A DNA stretch of 64,000 bases from positions 57,088,843-57,152,842 of the forward strand of contig CM072810.1 of assembly GCA_037013495.1 (NCBI GenBank), read 5' to 3'. Made by a program: the position numbers and the translations under genes. This DNA comes from Hippophae tibetana (Eukaryota; Streptophyta; Magnoliopsida; Rosales; Elaeagnaceae). The notes under the pieces are model-generated. The model worked only from the letters and a program-made list of their open reading frames with translations. It was not told the origin of the DNA and made no database searches. Shown in pieces: positions 46,801-61,780 of the stretch (the stretch's first letter is position 1; each line of letters opens with the position of its first letter).

Positions 46801-48435
46801 CTGAGCAGTTAGTGATTTTATAACTTCTTAGGTACCTTTAGATTTAGCAGATTCCTCTGTCACCAGTGCCATAGCTTCTTGTGCTTTCTTAGTGGATATC
46901 ACAAGCTCCATCTTATTGCAGTTCTCATCTTTGTCTTTGGCTTTCAACCTGATCATGTTTTAGAAAAATGCACAGAGCTATTAGCTTAAGTATTAAACAC
47001 TTGACTACTAAAAGACTCCTTCCTCCAGACATATATTTAAATTAAAACTAAAATCAAAAAGGCAGTCCTAAATCACAAGTATACCTGAGCCCGTAACTTA
47101 AGTACTTCTTGATTCAAAAGTTCCTTTTTTTCTTTTATTCTTTTCTTTCTCTTCTTTTTTTCGGCATAGTTGACAAAATAACATCTTTAAGCTACCATAA
47201 AGGTGTCTGCGAGCATCTAACAAGAGAAAATGTGTTAGATTTTTTCCATTGTTTTGCGACTTTGCTGTCTAATTGCTTTATCAAATCATCATTAGATGGT
47301 ACTGCAGACGTAGCAAGTCTGATCTCAGTCTTGTCTAATCTGTCCTGAGCAGTTAGTGATTTTATAACTTCTTAGGTACCTTTAGATTTAGCAGATTCCT
47401 CTGTCACCAGTGCCATAGCTTCTTGTGCTTTCTTAGTGGATATCACAAGCTCCATCTTATTGCAGTTCTCATCTCTGTCTTTGGCTTTCAACCTGATCAT
47501 GTTTTAGAAAAATGCACAGAGCTATTAGCTTAAGTATTAAACACTTGACTACTAAAAGACTCCTTCCTCCAGACATATATTTAAATTAAAACTAAAATCA
47601 AAAAGGCAGTCCTAAATCACAAGTATATCTGAGCCCGTAACTTAAGTACTTCTTGATTCAAAAGTTTCTTTTTTTCTTTTTTTCTTTTCTTTCTCTTCTT
47701 TTTTTTCGGCATAGTTGACAAAATAACATCTTTAAGCTACCATAAAGGTGTCTGCGAGCATCTAACAAGAGAAAATGTGTTAGATTTTTTCCATTGTTTT
47801 GCGACTTTGTTGTCTAATTGCTTTATCAAATCATCATTAGATGGTACTGCACACGTAGCAAGTCTGATCTCAGTCTTGTCTAATCTGTCCTGAGCAGTTA
47901 GTGATTTTATAACTTCTTAGGTACCTTTAGATTTAGCAGATTCCTCTGTCACCAGTGCCATAGCTTCTTGTGCTTTCTTAGTGGATATCACAAGCTCCAT
48001 CTTATTGCAGTTCTCATCTCTGTCTTTGGCTTTCAACCTGATCATGTTTTAGAAAAATGCACAGAGCTATTAGCTTAAGTATTAAACACTTGACTACTAA
48101 AAGACTCCTTCCTCCAGACATATATTTAAATTAAAACTAAAATAAAAAAGGCAGTCCTAAATCACAAGTATACCTGAGCCCGTAACTTAAGTACTTCTTG
48201 ATTCAAAAGTTCCTTTTTTTCTTTTTTTCTTTTCTTTCTCTTCTTTTTTTTCGGCATAGTTGTCAAAATAACATCTTTAAGCTGCCATAAAGGTGTCTGC
48301 GAGCATCTAACAAGAGAAAATGTGTTAGATTTTTTCCATTGTTTTGCGACTTTGCTGTCTAATTGCTTTATCAAATCATCATTAGATAATACTGCACACG
48401 TAGTAAGTCTGATCTCAGTCTTGTCTAATCTGTCC
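43840..48435. repeat. Block of about 1.9 kb repeated at 2700 bp
   Basis: The interval 43840 to about 45735 matches 46540 to about 48435, including CTATTTTTC, CTTTTATTCTTTTC, AGTTTCTTTTTTT with TTTGTTGTC, and GATAATACTGCAC variants in the same order. The match stops inside a unit, after CTAATCTGTCC. A breakpoint in mid-unit suggests gene conversion or out-of-register exchange. Confidence 0.8.
46018..46539 (-). repeat. Second-order mosaic unit
   Basis: This 522-bp unit combines the shortened tract and TTTTAAGAC of the 36266 unit with the GATCGTACTGCAG and CACCGGTGCC variants of the unit near 35722. The CAAACTGATC end again resembles the 36266 unit. It looks like the product of two exchanges between neighbouring unit types. 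Confidence 0.7.
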
Positions 48436-51400
48436 TGAGCAGTTAGTGATTTTATAACTTCTTAGGTACCTTTAGATTTAGAAGATTCCTCTGTCACCAG
48501 TGCCATCGCTTCTTGTGCTTTCTTAGTGGATATCACAAGCTCCATCTTATTGCAGTTCTCATCTCTGTCTTTGGCTTTCAACCTGATCATGTTTTAGAAA
48601 AATGCACAGAGCTATTAGCTTAAGTATTAAACACTTGACTACTAAAAGACTCCTTCCTCCAGACATATATTTAAATTAAAACTAAAATCAAAAAGGCAGT
48701 CCTAAATCACAAGTATACCTGAGCCCGTAACTTAAGTACTTCTTGATTCAAAAGTTCCTTTTTTTCTTTTTTTCTTTTCTTTCTCTTCTTTTTTTTCGGC
48801 ATAGTTGACAAAATAACATCTTTAAGCTACCATAAAGGTGTCTGCGAGCATCTAACAAGAGAAAATGTGTTAGATTTTTTCCATTGTTTTGCGACTTTGT
48901 TGTCTAATTGCTTTATCAAATCATCATTAGATGGTACTGCACACGTAGCAAGTCTGATCTCAGTCTTGTCTAATCTGTCCTGAGCAGTTAGTGATTTTAT
49001 AACTTCTTAGGTACCTTTAGATTTAGCAGATTCCTCTGTCACCAGTGCCATAGCTTCTTGTGCTTTCTTAGTGGATATCACAAGCTCCATCTTATTGCAG
49101 TTCTCATCTCTGTCTTTGGCTATCAACCTGATCATGTTTTAGAAAAATGCACACAGCTATTAGCTTAAGTATTAAACACTTGACTACTAAAAGACTCCTT
49201 CCTCCAGACATATATTTAAATTAAAACTAAAATCAAAAAGGCAGTCCTAAATCACAAGTATACCTGAGCCCGTAACTTAAGTACTTCTTGATTCAAAAGT
49301 TCCTTTTTTTCTTTTTTTCTTTTCTTTCTCTTCTTTTTTTTCGGCATAGTTGTCAAAATAATATCTTTAAGCTACCATAAAGGTGTCTGCGAGCATCTAA
49401 CAAGAGAAAATGTGTTAGATTTTTTCCATTGTTTTGCGACTTTGCTGTCTAATTGCTTTATCAAATCATCATTAGATGGTACTGCAGACGTAGCAAGTCT
49501 GATCTCAGTCTTGTCTAATCTGTCCTCAACAGTTAGTGATTTTATAACTTCTTAGGTACCCTTAGGTTTAGCAGATTCCTCTGTCACCAGTGCCATAACT
49601 TCTTGTGCTTTCTTAGTGGATATCACAAGCTCCATTTATTGCAGTTCTCATCTCTGTCTTTGGCTTTCAACCTGATCATGTTTTAGAAAAATGCACAGAG
49701 CTATTAGCTTATGTATTAAACACTTGACTACTAAAAGACTCCTTCCTCCAGACATATATTTAAATTAAAACTAAAATCAAAAAGGCAGTCCTAAATCACA
49801 AGTATACCTGAGCCCGTAACTTAAGTACTTCTTGATTCAAAAGTTCCTTTTTTTCTTTTTTTCTTTTCTTTCTCTTCTTTTTTTTCCGCATAGTTGACAA
49901 AATAATATCTTTAAGCTACCATAAAGGTGTCTGCGAGCATCTAACAAGAGAAAATGTGTTAGATTTTTTCCATTGTTTTGCGACTTTGCTGTCTAATTGC
50001 TTTATCAAATCATCATTAGATGGTACTGCACACGTAGCAAGTCTGATCTCAGTCTTGTCTAATCTGTCCTGAGCAGTTAGTGATTTTATAACTTCTTAGG
50101 TACCTTTAGATTTAGCAGATTCCTCTGTCACCAGTGCCATAGCTTCTTGTGCTTTCTTAGTGGATATCACAAGCTCCATCTTATTGCAGTTCTCATCTCT
50201 GTCTTAGGCTTTCAACCTGATCATGTTTTAGAAAAATGCACAGAGCTATTAGCTTAAGTATTAAACACTTGACTACTAAAAGACTCCTTCCTCCAGACAT
50301 ATATTTAAATTAAAACTAAAATCAAAAAGGCAGTCCTAAATCACAAGTATACCTGAGCCCGTAACTTAAGTACTTCTTGATTCAGAAGTTCCTTTTTTTC
50401 TTTTTTTCTTTTCTTTCTCTTCTTTTTTTTCGGCATAGTTGACAAAATAACATCTTTAAGCTACCATAAAGGTGTCTGCGAGCATCTAACAAGAGAAAAT
50501 GTGTTAGATTTTTTCCATTGTTTTGCGACTTTGCTGTCTAATTGCTTTATCAAATCATCATTAGATGGTACTGCAGACGTAGCAAGTCTGATCTCAGTCT
50601 TGTCTAATCTGTCCTCAGCAGTTAGTGATTTTATAACTTCTTAGGTACCTTTAGATTTAGCAGATTCCTCTGTCACCAGTGCCATAGCTTCTTGTGCTTT
50701 CTTAGTGGATATCACAAGCTCCATCTTATTGCAGTTCTCATCTCTGTTATTGGCTTTCAACCTGATCATGTTTTAGAAAAATGCACAGAGCTATTAGCTT
50801 AAGTATTAAACACTTGACTACTAAAGGACTCCTTCCTCCAGACATATATTTAATTTAAAACTAAAATCAAAAAGGCAGTCCTAAATCACAAGTATACCTG
50901 AGCCCGTAACTTAAGTACTTCTTGATTCAGAAGTTCCTTTTTTTCTTTTTTTCTTTTCTTTCTCTTCTTTTTTTCGGCATAGTTGACAAAATAATATCTT
51001 TAAGCTACCATAAAGGTGTCTGCGAGCATCTAACAAGAGAAAATGTGTTAGATTTTTTCCATTGTTTTGCGACTTTGCTGTCTAATTGCTTTATCAAATC
51101 ATCATTAGATGGTACTGCAGACGTAGCAAGTCTGATCTCAGTCTTGTCTAATCTGTCCTCAACAGTTAGTGATTTTATAACTTCTTAGGTACCTTTAGAT
51201 TTAGCAGATTCCTCTGTCACCAGTGCCATAACTTCTTGTGCTTTCTTAGTGGATATCACAAGCTCCACTTATTGCAGTTCTCATCTCTGTCTTTGGCTTT
51301 CAACCAGATCATGTTTTAGAAAAATGCACAGAGCTATTAGCTTAAGTATTAAACACTTGACTACTAAAAGACTCCTTCCTCCAGACATATATTTAAATTA

Positions 51401-54400
51401 AAACTAAAATCAAAAAGGCAGTCCTAAATCACAAGTATACCTGAGCCCGTAACTTAAGTACTTCTTGATTCAAAAGTTCCTTTTTTTCTTTTTTTCTTTT
51501 CTTTCTCTTCTTTTTTTTCGGCATAGTTGACAAAATAACATCTTTAAGCTACCATAAAGGTGTCTGCGAGCATCTAACAAGAGAAAATGTGTTAGATTTT
51601 TTCCATTGTTTTGTGACTTTGCTGTCTAATTGCTTTATCAAATCATCATTAGATGGTACTGCACACGTAGCAAGTCTGATCTCAGTCTTGTCTAATCTGT
51701 CCTGAGCAGTTAGTGATTTTATAACTTCTTAGGTACCTTTAGATTTAGCAGATTCCTCTGTCACCAGTGCCATAGCTTCTTGTGCTTTCTTAGTGGATAT
51801 CACAAGCTCCATCTTATTGCAGTTCTCATCTCTGTCTTAGGCTTTCAACCTGATCATGTTTTAGAAAAATGCACAGAGCTATTAGCTTAAGTATTAAACA
51901 CTTGACTACTAAAAGACTCCTTCCTCCAGACATATATTTAAATTAAAACTAAAATCAAAAAGGCAGTCCTAAATCACAAGTATACCTGAGCCCGTAACTT
52001 AAGTACTTCTTGATTCAAAAGTTCCTTTTTTTTCTTTTTTTCTTTTCTTTCTCTTCTTTTTTTTCGGCATAGTTGTCAAAATAATATCTTTAAGCTACCA
52101 TAAGGTGTCTGCGAGCATCTAACAAGAGAAAATGTGTTAGATTTTTTCCATTGTTTTGCGACTTTGCTGTCTAATTGCTTTATCAAATCATCATTAGATG
52201 GTACTGCAGACGTAGCAAGTCTGATCTCAGTCTTGTCTAATCTGTCCTCAACAGTTAGTGATTTTATAACTTCTTAGGTACCTTTAGATTTAGCAGATTC
52301 CTCTGTCACCAGTGCCATAACTTCTTGTGCTTTCTTAGTGGATATCACAAGCTCCACTTATTGCAGTTCTCATCTCTGTCTTTGGCTTTCAACCTGATCA
52401 TGTTTTAGAAAAATGCACATAGCTATTAGCTTAAGTATTAAACACTTGACTACTAAAAGACTCCTTCCTCCAGACATATATTTAAATTAAAACTAAAATC
52501 AAAAAGGCAGTCCTAAATCACAAGTATACCTGAGCCCGTAACTTAAGTACTTCTTGATTCAAAAGTTCCTTTTTTTCTTTTTTTCTTTTCTTTCTCTTCT
52601 TTTTTATCGGCATAGTTGTCAAAATAATATCTTTAAGCTACCATAAAGGTGTCTGCGAGCATCTAACAAGAGAAAATGTGTTAGATTTTTTCCATTGTTT
52701 TGCGACTTTGCTGTCTAATTGCTTTATCAAATCATCATTAGATGGTACTGCAGACGTAGCAAGTCTGATCTCAGTCTTCTCTAATCTGTCATCAACAGTT
52801 AGTGATTTTATAAGTTCTTAGGTACCTTTAGATTTAGCAGATTCCTCTGTCACCAGTGCTATAACTTCTTGTGCTTTCTTAGTGGATATCACAAGCTCCA
52901 CTTATTGCAGTTCTCATCTCTGTCTTTGGCTTTCAACCTGATCATGTTTTAGAAAAATGCACAGAGCTATTAGGTTAAGTATTAAACACTTGACTACTAA
53001 AAGACTCCTTCCTCCAGACATATATTTAAATTAAAACTAAAATAAAAAAGGTAGTCCTAAATCACAAGTATACCTGAGCCCGTAACTTAAGTACTTCTTG
53101 ATTCAAAAGTTCCTTTTTTTCTTTTTTTCTTTTCTTTCTCTTCTTTTTTTTCGGCATAGTTGACAAAATAACATCTTTAAGCTACCATAAAGGTGTCTGC
53201 GAGCATCTAACAAGAGAAAATGTGTTAGATTTTTTCCATTGTTTTGCGACTTTGCTGTCTAATTGCTTTATCAAATCATCATTAGATGGTACTGCACACG
53301 TAGCAAGTCTGATCTCAGTCTTGTCTAATCTGTCCTGAGCAGTTAGTGATTTTATAACTTCTTAGGTACCTTTAGATTTAGCAGATTCCTCTGTCACCAG
53401 AGCCATAGCTTCTTGTGCTTTCTTAGTGGATATCACAAGCTCCATCTTATTGCAGTTCTCATCTCTGTCTTAGGCTTTCAACCTGATCATGTTTTAGAAA
53501 AATGCACAGAGCTATTAGCTTAAGTATTAAACACTTGACTACTAAAAGACTCCTTCCTCCAGAGATATATTTAAATTAAAACTAAAATCAAAAAGGCAGT
53601 CCTAAATCACAAGTATACCTGAGCCCGTAACTTAAGTACTTCTTGATTCAAAAGTTCCTTTTTTTCTTTTTTTCTTTTCTTTCTCTTCTTTTTTTCGGCA
53701 TAGTTGACAAAATAACATCTTTAAGCTACCATAAAGGTGTCTGCGAGCATCTAACAAGAGAAAATGTGTTAGATTTTTTCCATTGTTTTGCGACTTTGCT
53801 GTCTAATTGCTTTATCAAATCATCATTAGATGGTACTGCAGACGTAGCAAGTCTGATCTCAGTCTTGTCTAATCTGTCCTTAGCAGTTAGTGATTTTATA
53901 ACTTCTTAGGTACCTTTAGATTTAGCAGATTCCTCTGTCACCAGTGCCATAGCTTCTTGTGCTTTCTTAGTGGATATCACAAGCTCCATCTTATTGCAGT
54001 TCTCATCTCTGTCTTAGGCTTTCAACCTGATCATGTTTTAGAAAAATGCACAGAGCTATTAGCTTAAGTATTAAACACTTGACTACTAAAAGACTCCTTC
54101 CTCCAGACATATATTTAAATTAAAACTAAAATCAAAAAGGCAGTCCTAAATCACAAGTATACCTGAGCCCGTAACTTAAGTACTTCTTGATTCAAAAGTT
54201 CCTTTTTTTCTTTTTTTTGTTTTCTTTCTCTTATTTTTTTCGGCATAGTTGACAAAATAACATCTTTAAGCTACCATAAAGGTGTCTGCGAGCATCTAAC
54301 AAGAGAAAATGTGTTAGATTTTTTCCATTGTTTTGCGACTTTGCTGTCTAATTGCTTTATCAAATCATCATTAGATGGTACTGCACACGTAGCAAGTCTG

Positions 54401-57400
54401 ATCTCAGTCTTGTCTAATCTGTCCTGAGCAGTTAGTGATTTTATAACTTCTTAGGTACCTTTAGATTTAGCAGATTCCTCTGTCACCAGAGCCATAGCTT
54501 CTTGTGCTTTCTTAGTGGATATCACAAGCTCCATCTTATTGCAGTTCTCATCTCTGTCTTAGGCTTTCAACCTGATCATGTTTTAGAAAAATGCACAGAG
54601 CTATTAGCTTAAGTATTAAATACTTGACTACTAAAAGACTCCTTCCTCCAGACATATATTTAAATTAAAACTAAAATCAAAAAGGCAGTCCTAAATCACA
54701 AGTATACCTGAGCCCGTAACTTAAGTACTTCTTGATTCAAAAGTTCCTTTTTTTCTTTTTTTCTTTTCTTTCTCTTATTTTTTTCGGCATAGTTGACAAA
54801 ATAACATCTTTAAGCTACCATAAAGGTGTCTGCGAGCATCTAACAAGAGAAAATGTGTTAGATTTTTTCCATTGTTTTGCGACTTTGCTGTCTAATTGCT
54901 TTATCAAATCATCATTAGATGGTACTGCAGACGTAGCAAGTCTGATCTCAGTCTTGTCTAATCTGTCCTCAGCAGTTAGTGATTTTATAATTTCTTAGGT
55001 ACCTTTAGATTTAGCAGATTCCTCTGTCACCAGTGCCATAGCTTCTTGTGCTTTCTTAGTGGATATCACAAGCTCCATCTTATTGCAGTTCTCATATCTG
55101 TCTTTGGCTTTCAACCTGATCATGTTTTAGAAAAATGCACAGAGCTATTAGCTTAAGTATTAAACACTTGACTACTAAAAGACTCCTTCCTCCAGACATA
55201 TATTTAAATTAAAACTAAAATCAAAAAGGCAGTCCTAAATCACAAGTATACCTGAGCCCGTAACTTAAGTACTTCTTGATTCAAAAGTTCCTTTTTTTTC
55301 TTTTTTTCTTTTCTTTCTCTTCTTTTTTTTCAGCATAGTTGTCAAAATAATATCTTTAAGCTACCATAAAGGTGTCTGCGAGCATCTAACAAGAGAAAAT
55401 GTGTTAGATTTTTTCCATTGTTTTGCGACTTTGTTGTCTAATTGCTTTATCAAATCATCATTAGATGGTACTGCAGACGTAGCAAGTCTGATCTCAGTCT
55501 TGTCTAATCTGTCCTCAACAGTTAGTGATTTTATAACTTCTTAGGTACCTTTAGATTTAGCAGATTCCTCTGTCACCAGTGCCATAACTTCTTGTGCTTT
55601 CTTAGTGGATATCACAAGCTCCACTTATTGCAGTTCTCATATCTGTCTTTGGCTTTCAACCTGATCATGTTTTAGAAAAATGCACAGAGCTATTAGGTTA
55701 AGTATTAAACACTTGACTACTAAAAGACTCCTTCCTCCAGACATATATTTAAATTAAAACTAAAATAAAAAAGGTAGTCCTAAATCACAAGTATACCTGA
55801 GCCCGTAACTTAAGTACTTCTTGATTCAAAAGTTCCTTTTTTTCTTTTTTTCTTTTCTTTCTCTTCTTTTTTTTCGGCATAGTTGACAAAATAACATCTT
55901 TAAGCTACCATAAAGGTGTCTGCGAGCATCTAACAAGAGAAAATGTGTTAGATTTTTTCCATTGTTTTGCGACTTTGCTGTCTAATTGCTTTATCAAATC
56001 ATCATTAGATGGTACTGCACACGTAGCAAGTCTGATCTCAGTCTTGTCTAATCTGTCCTGAGCAGTTAGTGATTTTATAACTTCTTAGGTACCTTTAGAT
56101 TTAGCAGATTCCTCTGTCACCAGAGCCATAGCTTCTTGTGCTTTCTTAGTGGATATCACAAGCTCCATCTTATTGCAGTTCTCATCTCTGTCTTAGGCTT
56201 TCAACCTGATCATGTTTTAGAAAAATGCACAGAGCTATTAGCTTAAGTATTAAACACTTGACTACTAAAAGACTCCTTCCTCCAGACATATATTTAAATT
56301 AAAACTAAAATCAAAAAGGCAGTCCTAAATCACAAGTATACCTGAGCCCGTAACTTAAGTACTTCTTGATTCAGAAGTTCCTTTTTTTCTTTTTTTCTTT
56401 TCTTTCTCTTCTTTTTTTTCGGCATAGTTGACAAAATAACATCTTTAAGCTACCATAAAGGTGTCTGCGAGCATCTAACAAGAGAAAATGTGTTAGATTT
56501 TTTCCATTGTTTTGCGACTTTGCTGTCTAATTGCTTTATCAAATCATCATTAGATGGTACTGCACACGTAGCAAGTCTGATCTTAGTCTTGTCTAATCTG
56601 TCCTGAGCAGTTAGTGATTTTATAACTTCTTAGGTACCTTTAGATTTAGCAGATTCCTCTGTCACCAGTGCCATAACTTCTTGTGCTTTCTTAGTGGATA
56701 TCACAAGCTCCACTTATTGCAGTTCTCATCTCTGTCTTTGGCTTTCAACCTGATCATGTTTTAGAAAAATGCACAGAGCTATTAGCTTAAGTATTAAACA
56801 CTTGACTACTAAAAGACTCCTTCCTCCAGACATATATTTAAATTAAAACTAAAATCAAAAAGGCAGTCCTAAATCACAAGTATACCTGAGCCCGTAACTT
56901 AAGTACTTCTTGATTCAAAAGTTCCTTTTTTTTCTTTTTTTCTTTTCTTTCTCTTCTTTTTTTTCGGCATAGTTGACAAAATAACATCTTTAAGCTACCA
57001 TAAAGGTGTCTGCGAGCATCTAACAAGAGAAAATGTGTTAGATTTTTTCCATTGTTTTGCGACTTTGCTGTCTAATTGCTTTATCAAATCATCATTAGAT
57101 GGTACTGCAGACGTAGCAAGTCTGATCTCAGTCTTGTCTAATCTGTCCTCAACAGTTAGTGATTTTATAACTTCTTAGGTACCTTTAGATTTAGCAGATT
57201 CCTCTGTCACCAGTGCCATAGCTTCTTGTGCTTTCTTAGTGGATATCACAAGCTCCATCTTATTGCAGTTCTCATCTCTGTCTTTGGCTTTCAACCTGAT
57301 CATGTTTTAGAAAAATGCCATGAACTATTAGCTTAAGTATTAAACACTTGACTACTAAAAGACTCCTTCCTCCAGACATATATTTAAATTAAAACTAAAA

Positions 57401-58520
57401 TCAAAAAGGCAGTCCTAAATCACAAGTATACCTGAGCCCGTAACTTAAGTACTTCTTGATTCAAAAGTTCCTTTTTTTCTTTTTTTCTTTTCTTTCTCTT
57501 CTTTTTTTCGGCATAGTTGTCAAAATAACATCTTTAAGCTACCATAAAGGTGTCTGCGAGCATCTAACAAGAGAAAATGTGTTAGATTTTTTCCATTGTT
57601 TTGCGACTTTGCTGTCTAATTGCTTTATCAAATCATCATTAGATGGTACTGTAGACGTAGCAAGGCTGATCTCAGTCTTGTCTAATCTGTCCTCAGCAGT
57701 TAGTGATTTTATAACTTCTTAGGTACCTTTAGATTTAGCAGATTCCTCTGTCACCAGTGCCATAGCTTCTTGTGCTTTCATAGTGGATATCACAAGCTCC
57801 ATCTTATTGCAGTTCTCATCTCTGTCTTTGGCTTTCAACCTGATCATGTTTTAGAAAAATGCACAGAGCTATTAGCTTAAGTATTAAACACTTGACTACT
57901 AAAAGACTCCTTCCTCCAGACATATATTTAAATTAAAACTAAAATCAAAAAGGCAGTCCTAAATCACAAGTATACCTGAGCCCGTAACTTAAGTACTTCT
58001 TGATTCAAAAGTTCCTTTTTTTCTGTTTTTCTTTTCTTTCTCGTCTTTTTTTTCGGCATAGTTGACAAAATAACATCTTTAAGCTACCATAAAGGTGTCT
58101 GCGAGCATCTAACAAGAGAAAATGTGTTAGGTTTTTTCCATTGTTTTGCGACTTTGCTGTCTAATTGCTTTATCAAATCATCATTAGATGGTACTGCACA
58201 CGTAGCAAGTCTGATCTCAGTCTTGTCTAATCTGTCCTGAGCAGTTAGTGATTTTATAACTTCTTAGGTACCTTTAGATTTAGCAGATTCCTCTGTCACC
58301 AGTGCCATAGCTTCTTGTGCTTTCTTAGTGGATATCACAAGCTCCATCTTATTGCAGTTCTCATCTCTGTCTTAGGCTTTCAACCTGATCATGTTTTAGA
58401 AAAATGCACAGAGCTATTAGCTTAAGTATTAAACACTTGACTACTAAAAGACTCCTTCCTCCAGACATATATTTAAATTAAAACTAAAATCAAAAAGGCA
58501 GTCCTAAATCACAAGTATAC

Positions 58521-61500
58521 CTGAGCCCGTAACATAAGTACTTCTTGATTCAGAAGTTCCTTTTTTTCTTTTTTCTTTTCTTTCTCTTCTTTTTTTCGGC
58601 ATAGTTGACAAAATAACATCTTTAAGCTACCATAAAGGTGTCTGCGAGCATCTAACAAGAGAAAATGTGTTAGATTTTTTCCATTGTTTTGCGACTTTGC
58701 TGTCTAATTGCTTTATCAAATCATCATTAGATGGTACTGCAGACGTAGCAAGTCTGATCTCAGTCTTGTCTAATCTGTCCTCAGCAGTTAGTGATTTTAT
58801 AACTTCTTAGGTACCTTTAGATTTAGCAGATTCCTCTGTCACCAGTGCCATAGCTTCTTGTGCTTTCTTAGTGGATATCACAAGCTCCATCTTATTGCAG
58901 TTCTCATCTCTGTCTTTGGCTTTCAACCTGATCATGTTTTAGAAAAATGCACAGAGCTATTAGCTTAAGTATTAAACACTTGACTACTAAAAGACTCCTT
59001 CCTCCAGACATATATTTAAATTAAAACTAAAATCAAAAAGGCAGTCCTAAATCACAAGTATACCTGAGCCCGTAACTTAAGTACTTCTTGATTCAAAAGT
59101 TCCTTTTTTTCTTTTTTTCTTTTCTTTCTCTTCTTTTTTTTCGGCATAGTTGTCAAAATAATATCTTTAAGCTACCATAAGGTGTCTGCTAGCATCTAAC
59201 AAGAGAAAATGTGTTAGATTTTTTCCATTGTTTTGCGACTTTGCTGTCTAATTGCTTTATCAAATCATCATTAGATGGTACTGCAGACGTAGCAAGTCTG
59301 ATCTCAGTCTTGTCTAATCTATCCTCAACAGTTAGTGATTTTATAACTTCTTAGGTACCTTTTGATTTAGCAGATTCCTCTGTCACCAGTGCCATAACTT
59401 CTTGTGCTTTCTTAGTGGATATCACAAGCTCCACTTATTGCAGTTCTCAACTCTGTCTTTGGCTTTCAACCTGATCATGTTTTAGAAAAATGCACAGAGC
59501 TATTAGCTTAAGTATTAAACACTTGACTACTAAAAGACTCCTTCCTCCAGACATATATTTAAATTAAAACTAAAATCAAAAAGGCAGTCCTAAATCACAA
59601 GTATACCTGAGCCCGTAACTTAAGTACTTCTTGATTCAAAAGTTCCTTTTTTTCTTTTTTTCTTTTCTTTCTCTTCTTTTTTTTCGGCATAGTTGTCAAA
59701 ATAATATCTTTAAGCTACCATAAAGGTGTCTGCGAGCATCTAACAAGAGAAAATGTGTTAGATTTTTTCCATTGTTTTGCGACTTTGCTGTCTAATTGCT
59801 TTATCAAATCATCATTAGATGGTACTGCAGACGTAGCAAGTCTGATCTCAGTCTTGTCTAATCTGTCCTCAACAGTTAGTGATTTTATAACTTCTTAGGT
59901 ACCTTTAGATTTAGCAGATTCCTCTGTCACCAGTGCCATAACTTCTTGTGCTTTCTTAGTGGATATCACAAGCTCCACTTATTGCAGTTCTCATCTCTGT
60001 CTTTGGCTTTCAACCTGATCATGTTTTAGAAAAATGCACAGAGCTATTAGCTTAAGTATTAAACACTTGACTACTAAAAGACTCCTTCCTCCAGACATAT
60101 ATTTAAATTAAAACTAAAATCAAAAAGGCAGTCCTAAATCACAAGTATACCTGAGCCCGTAACATAAGTACTTCTTGATTCAGAAGTTCCTTTTTTTCTT
60201 TTTTCTTTTCTTTCTCTTCTTTTTTTCGGCATAGTTGACAAAATAACATCTTTAAGCTACCATAAAGGTGTCTGCGAGCATCTAACAAGAGAAAATGTGT
60301 TAGATTTTTTCCATTGTTTTGCGACTTTGCTGTCTAATTGCTTTATCAAATCATCATTAGATGGTACTGCAGACGTAGCAAGTCTGATCTCAGTCTTGTC
60401 TAATCTGTCCTCAGCAGTTAGTGATTTTATAACTTCTTAGGTACCTTTAGATTTAGCAGATTCCTCTGTCACCAGTGCCATAGCTTCTTGTGCTTTCTTA
60501 GTGGATATCACAAGCTCCATCTTATTGCAGTTCTCATCTCTGTCTTTGGCTTTCAACCTGATCATGTTTTAGAAAAATGCACAGAGCTATTAGCTTAAGT
60601 ATTAAACACTTGACTACTAAAAGACTCCTTCCTCCAGACATATATTTAAATTAAAACTAAAATCAAAAAGGCAGTCCTAAATCACAAGTATACCTGAGCC
60701 CGTAACTTAAGTACTTCTTGATTCAAAAGTTCCTTTTTTTCTTTTTTTCTTTTCTTTCTCTTCTTTTTTTTCGGCATAGTTGTCAAAATAATATCTTTAA
60801 GCTACCATAAGGTGTCTGCGAGCATCTAACAAGAGAAAATGTGTTAGATTTTTTCCATTGTTTTGCGACTTTGCTGTCTAATTGCTTTATCAAATCATCA
60901 TTAGATGGTACTGCAGACGTAGCAAGTCTGATCTCAGTCTTGTCTAATCTATCCTCAACAGTTAGTGATTTTATAACTTCTTAGGTACCTTTTGATTTAG
61001 CAGATTCCTCTGTCACCAGTGCCATAACTTCTTGTGCTTTCTTAGTGGATATCACAAGCTCCACTTATTGCAGTTCTCAACTCTGTCTTTGGCTTTCAAC
61101 CTGATCATGTTTTAGAAAAATGCACAGAGCTATTAGCTTAAGTATTAAACACTTGACTACTAAAAGACTCCTTCCTCCAGACATATATTTAAATTAAAAC
61201 TAAAATCAAAAAGGCAGTCCTAAATCACAAGTATACCTGAGCCCGTAACTTAAGTACTTCTTGATTCAAAAGTTCCTTTTTTTCTTTTTTTCTTTTCTTT
61301 CTCTTCTTTTTTTTCGGCATAGTTGTCAAAATAATATCTTTAAGCTACCATAAAGGTGTCTGCGAGCATCTAACAAGAGAAAATGTGTTAGATTTTTTCC
61401 ATTGTTTTGCGACTTTGCTGTCTAATTGCTTTATCAAATCATCATTAGATGGTACTGCAGACGTAGCAAGTCTGATCTCAGTCTTGTCTAATCTGTCCTC

Positions 61501-61780
61501 AACAGTTAGTGATTTTATAACTTCTTAGGTACCTTTAGATTTAGCAGATTCCTCTGTCACCAGTGCCATAACTTCTTGTGCTTTCTTAGTGGATATCACA
61601 AGCTCCACTTATTGCAGTTCTCATCTCTGTCTTTGGCTTTCAACCTGATCATGTTTTAGAAAAATGCACAGAGCTATTAGCTTAAGTATTAAACACTTGA
61701 CTACTAAAAGACTCCTTCCTCCAGACATATATTTAAATTAAAACTAAAATCAAAAAGGCAGTCCTAAATCACAAGTATAC
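58521..61780. repeat. Tandem duplication of a three-unit block
   Basis: Units from 58521 to 60150 recur at 60151-61780, offset 1630 bp. Markers are AACATAAGTACTTC with ATTCAGAAG in the first unit, and the one-base-shorter CATAAGGTGTC, ATCTATCCTC and CTCAACTCTG in the second. One difference (GCTAGC against GCGAGC near 59190) shows the copies are separate and not an assembly echo. Confidence 0.85.

Noticed and set aside
22095-61780. Block duplications as pure assembly artefacts
   Set aside because: Copies differ at a few positions (for example, near 59190 against 60820 and near 35632 against 37790), and blocks overlap in ways an assembler echo would not readily produce. Read-level confirmation is still not possible here.
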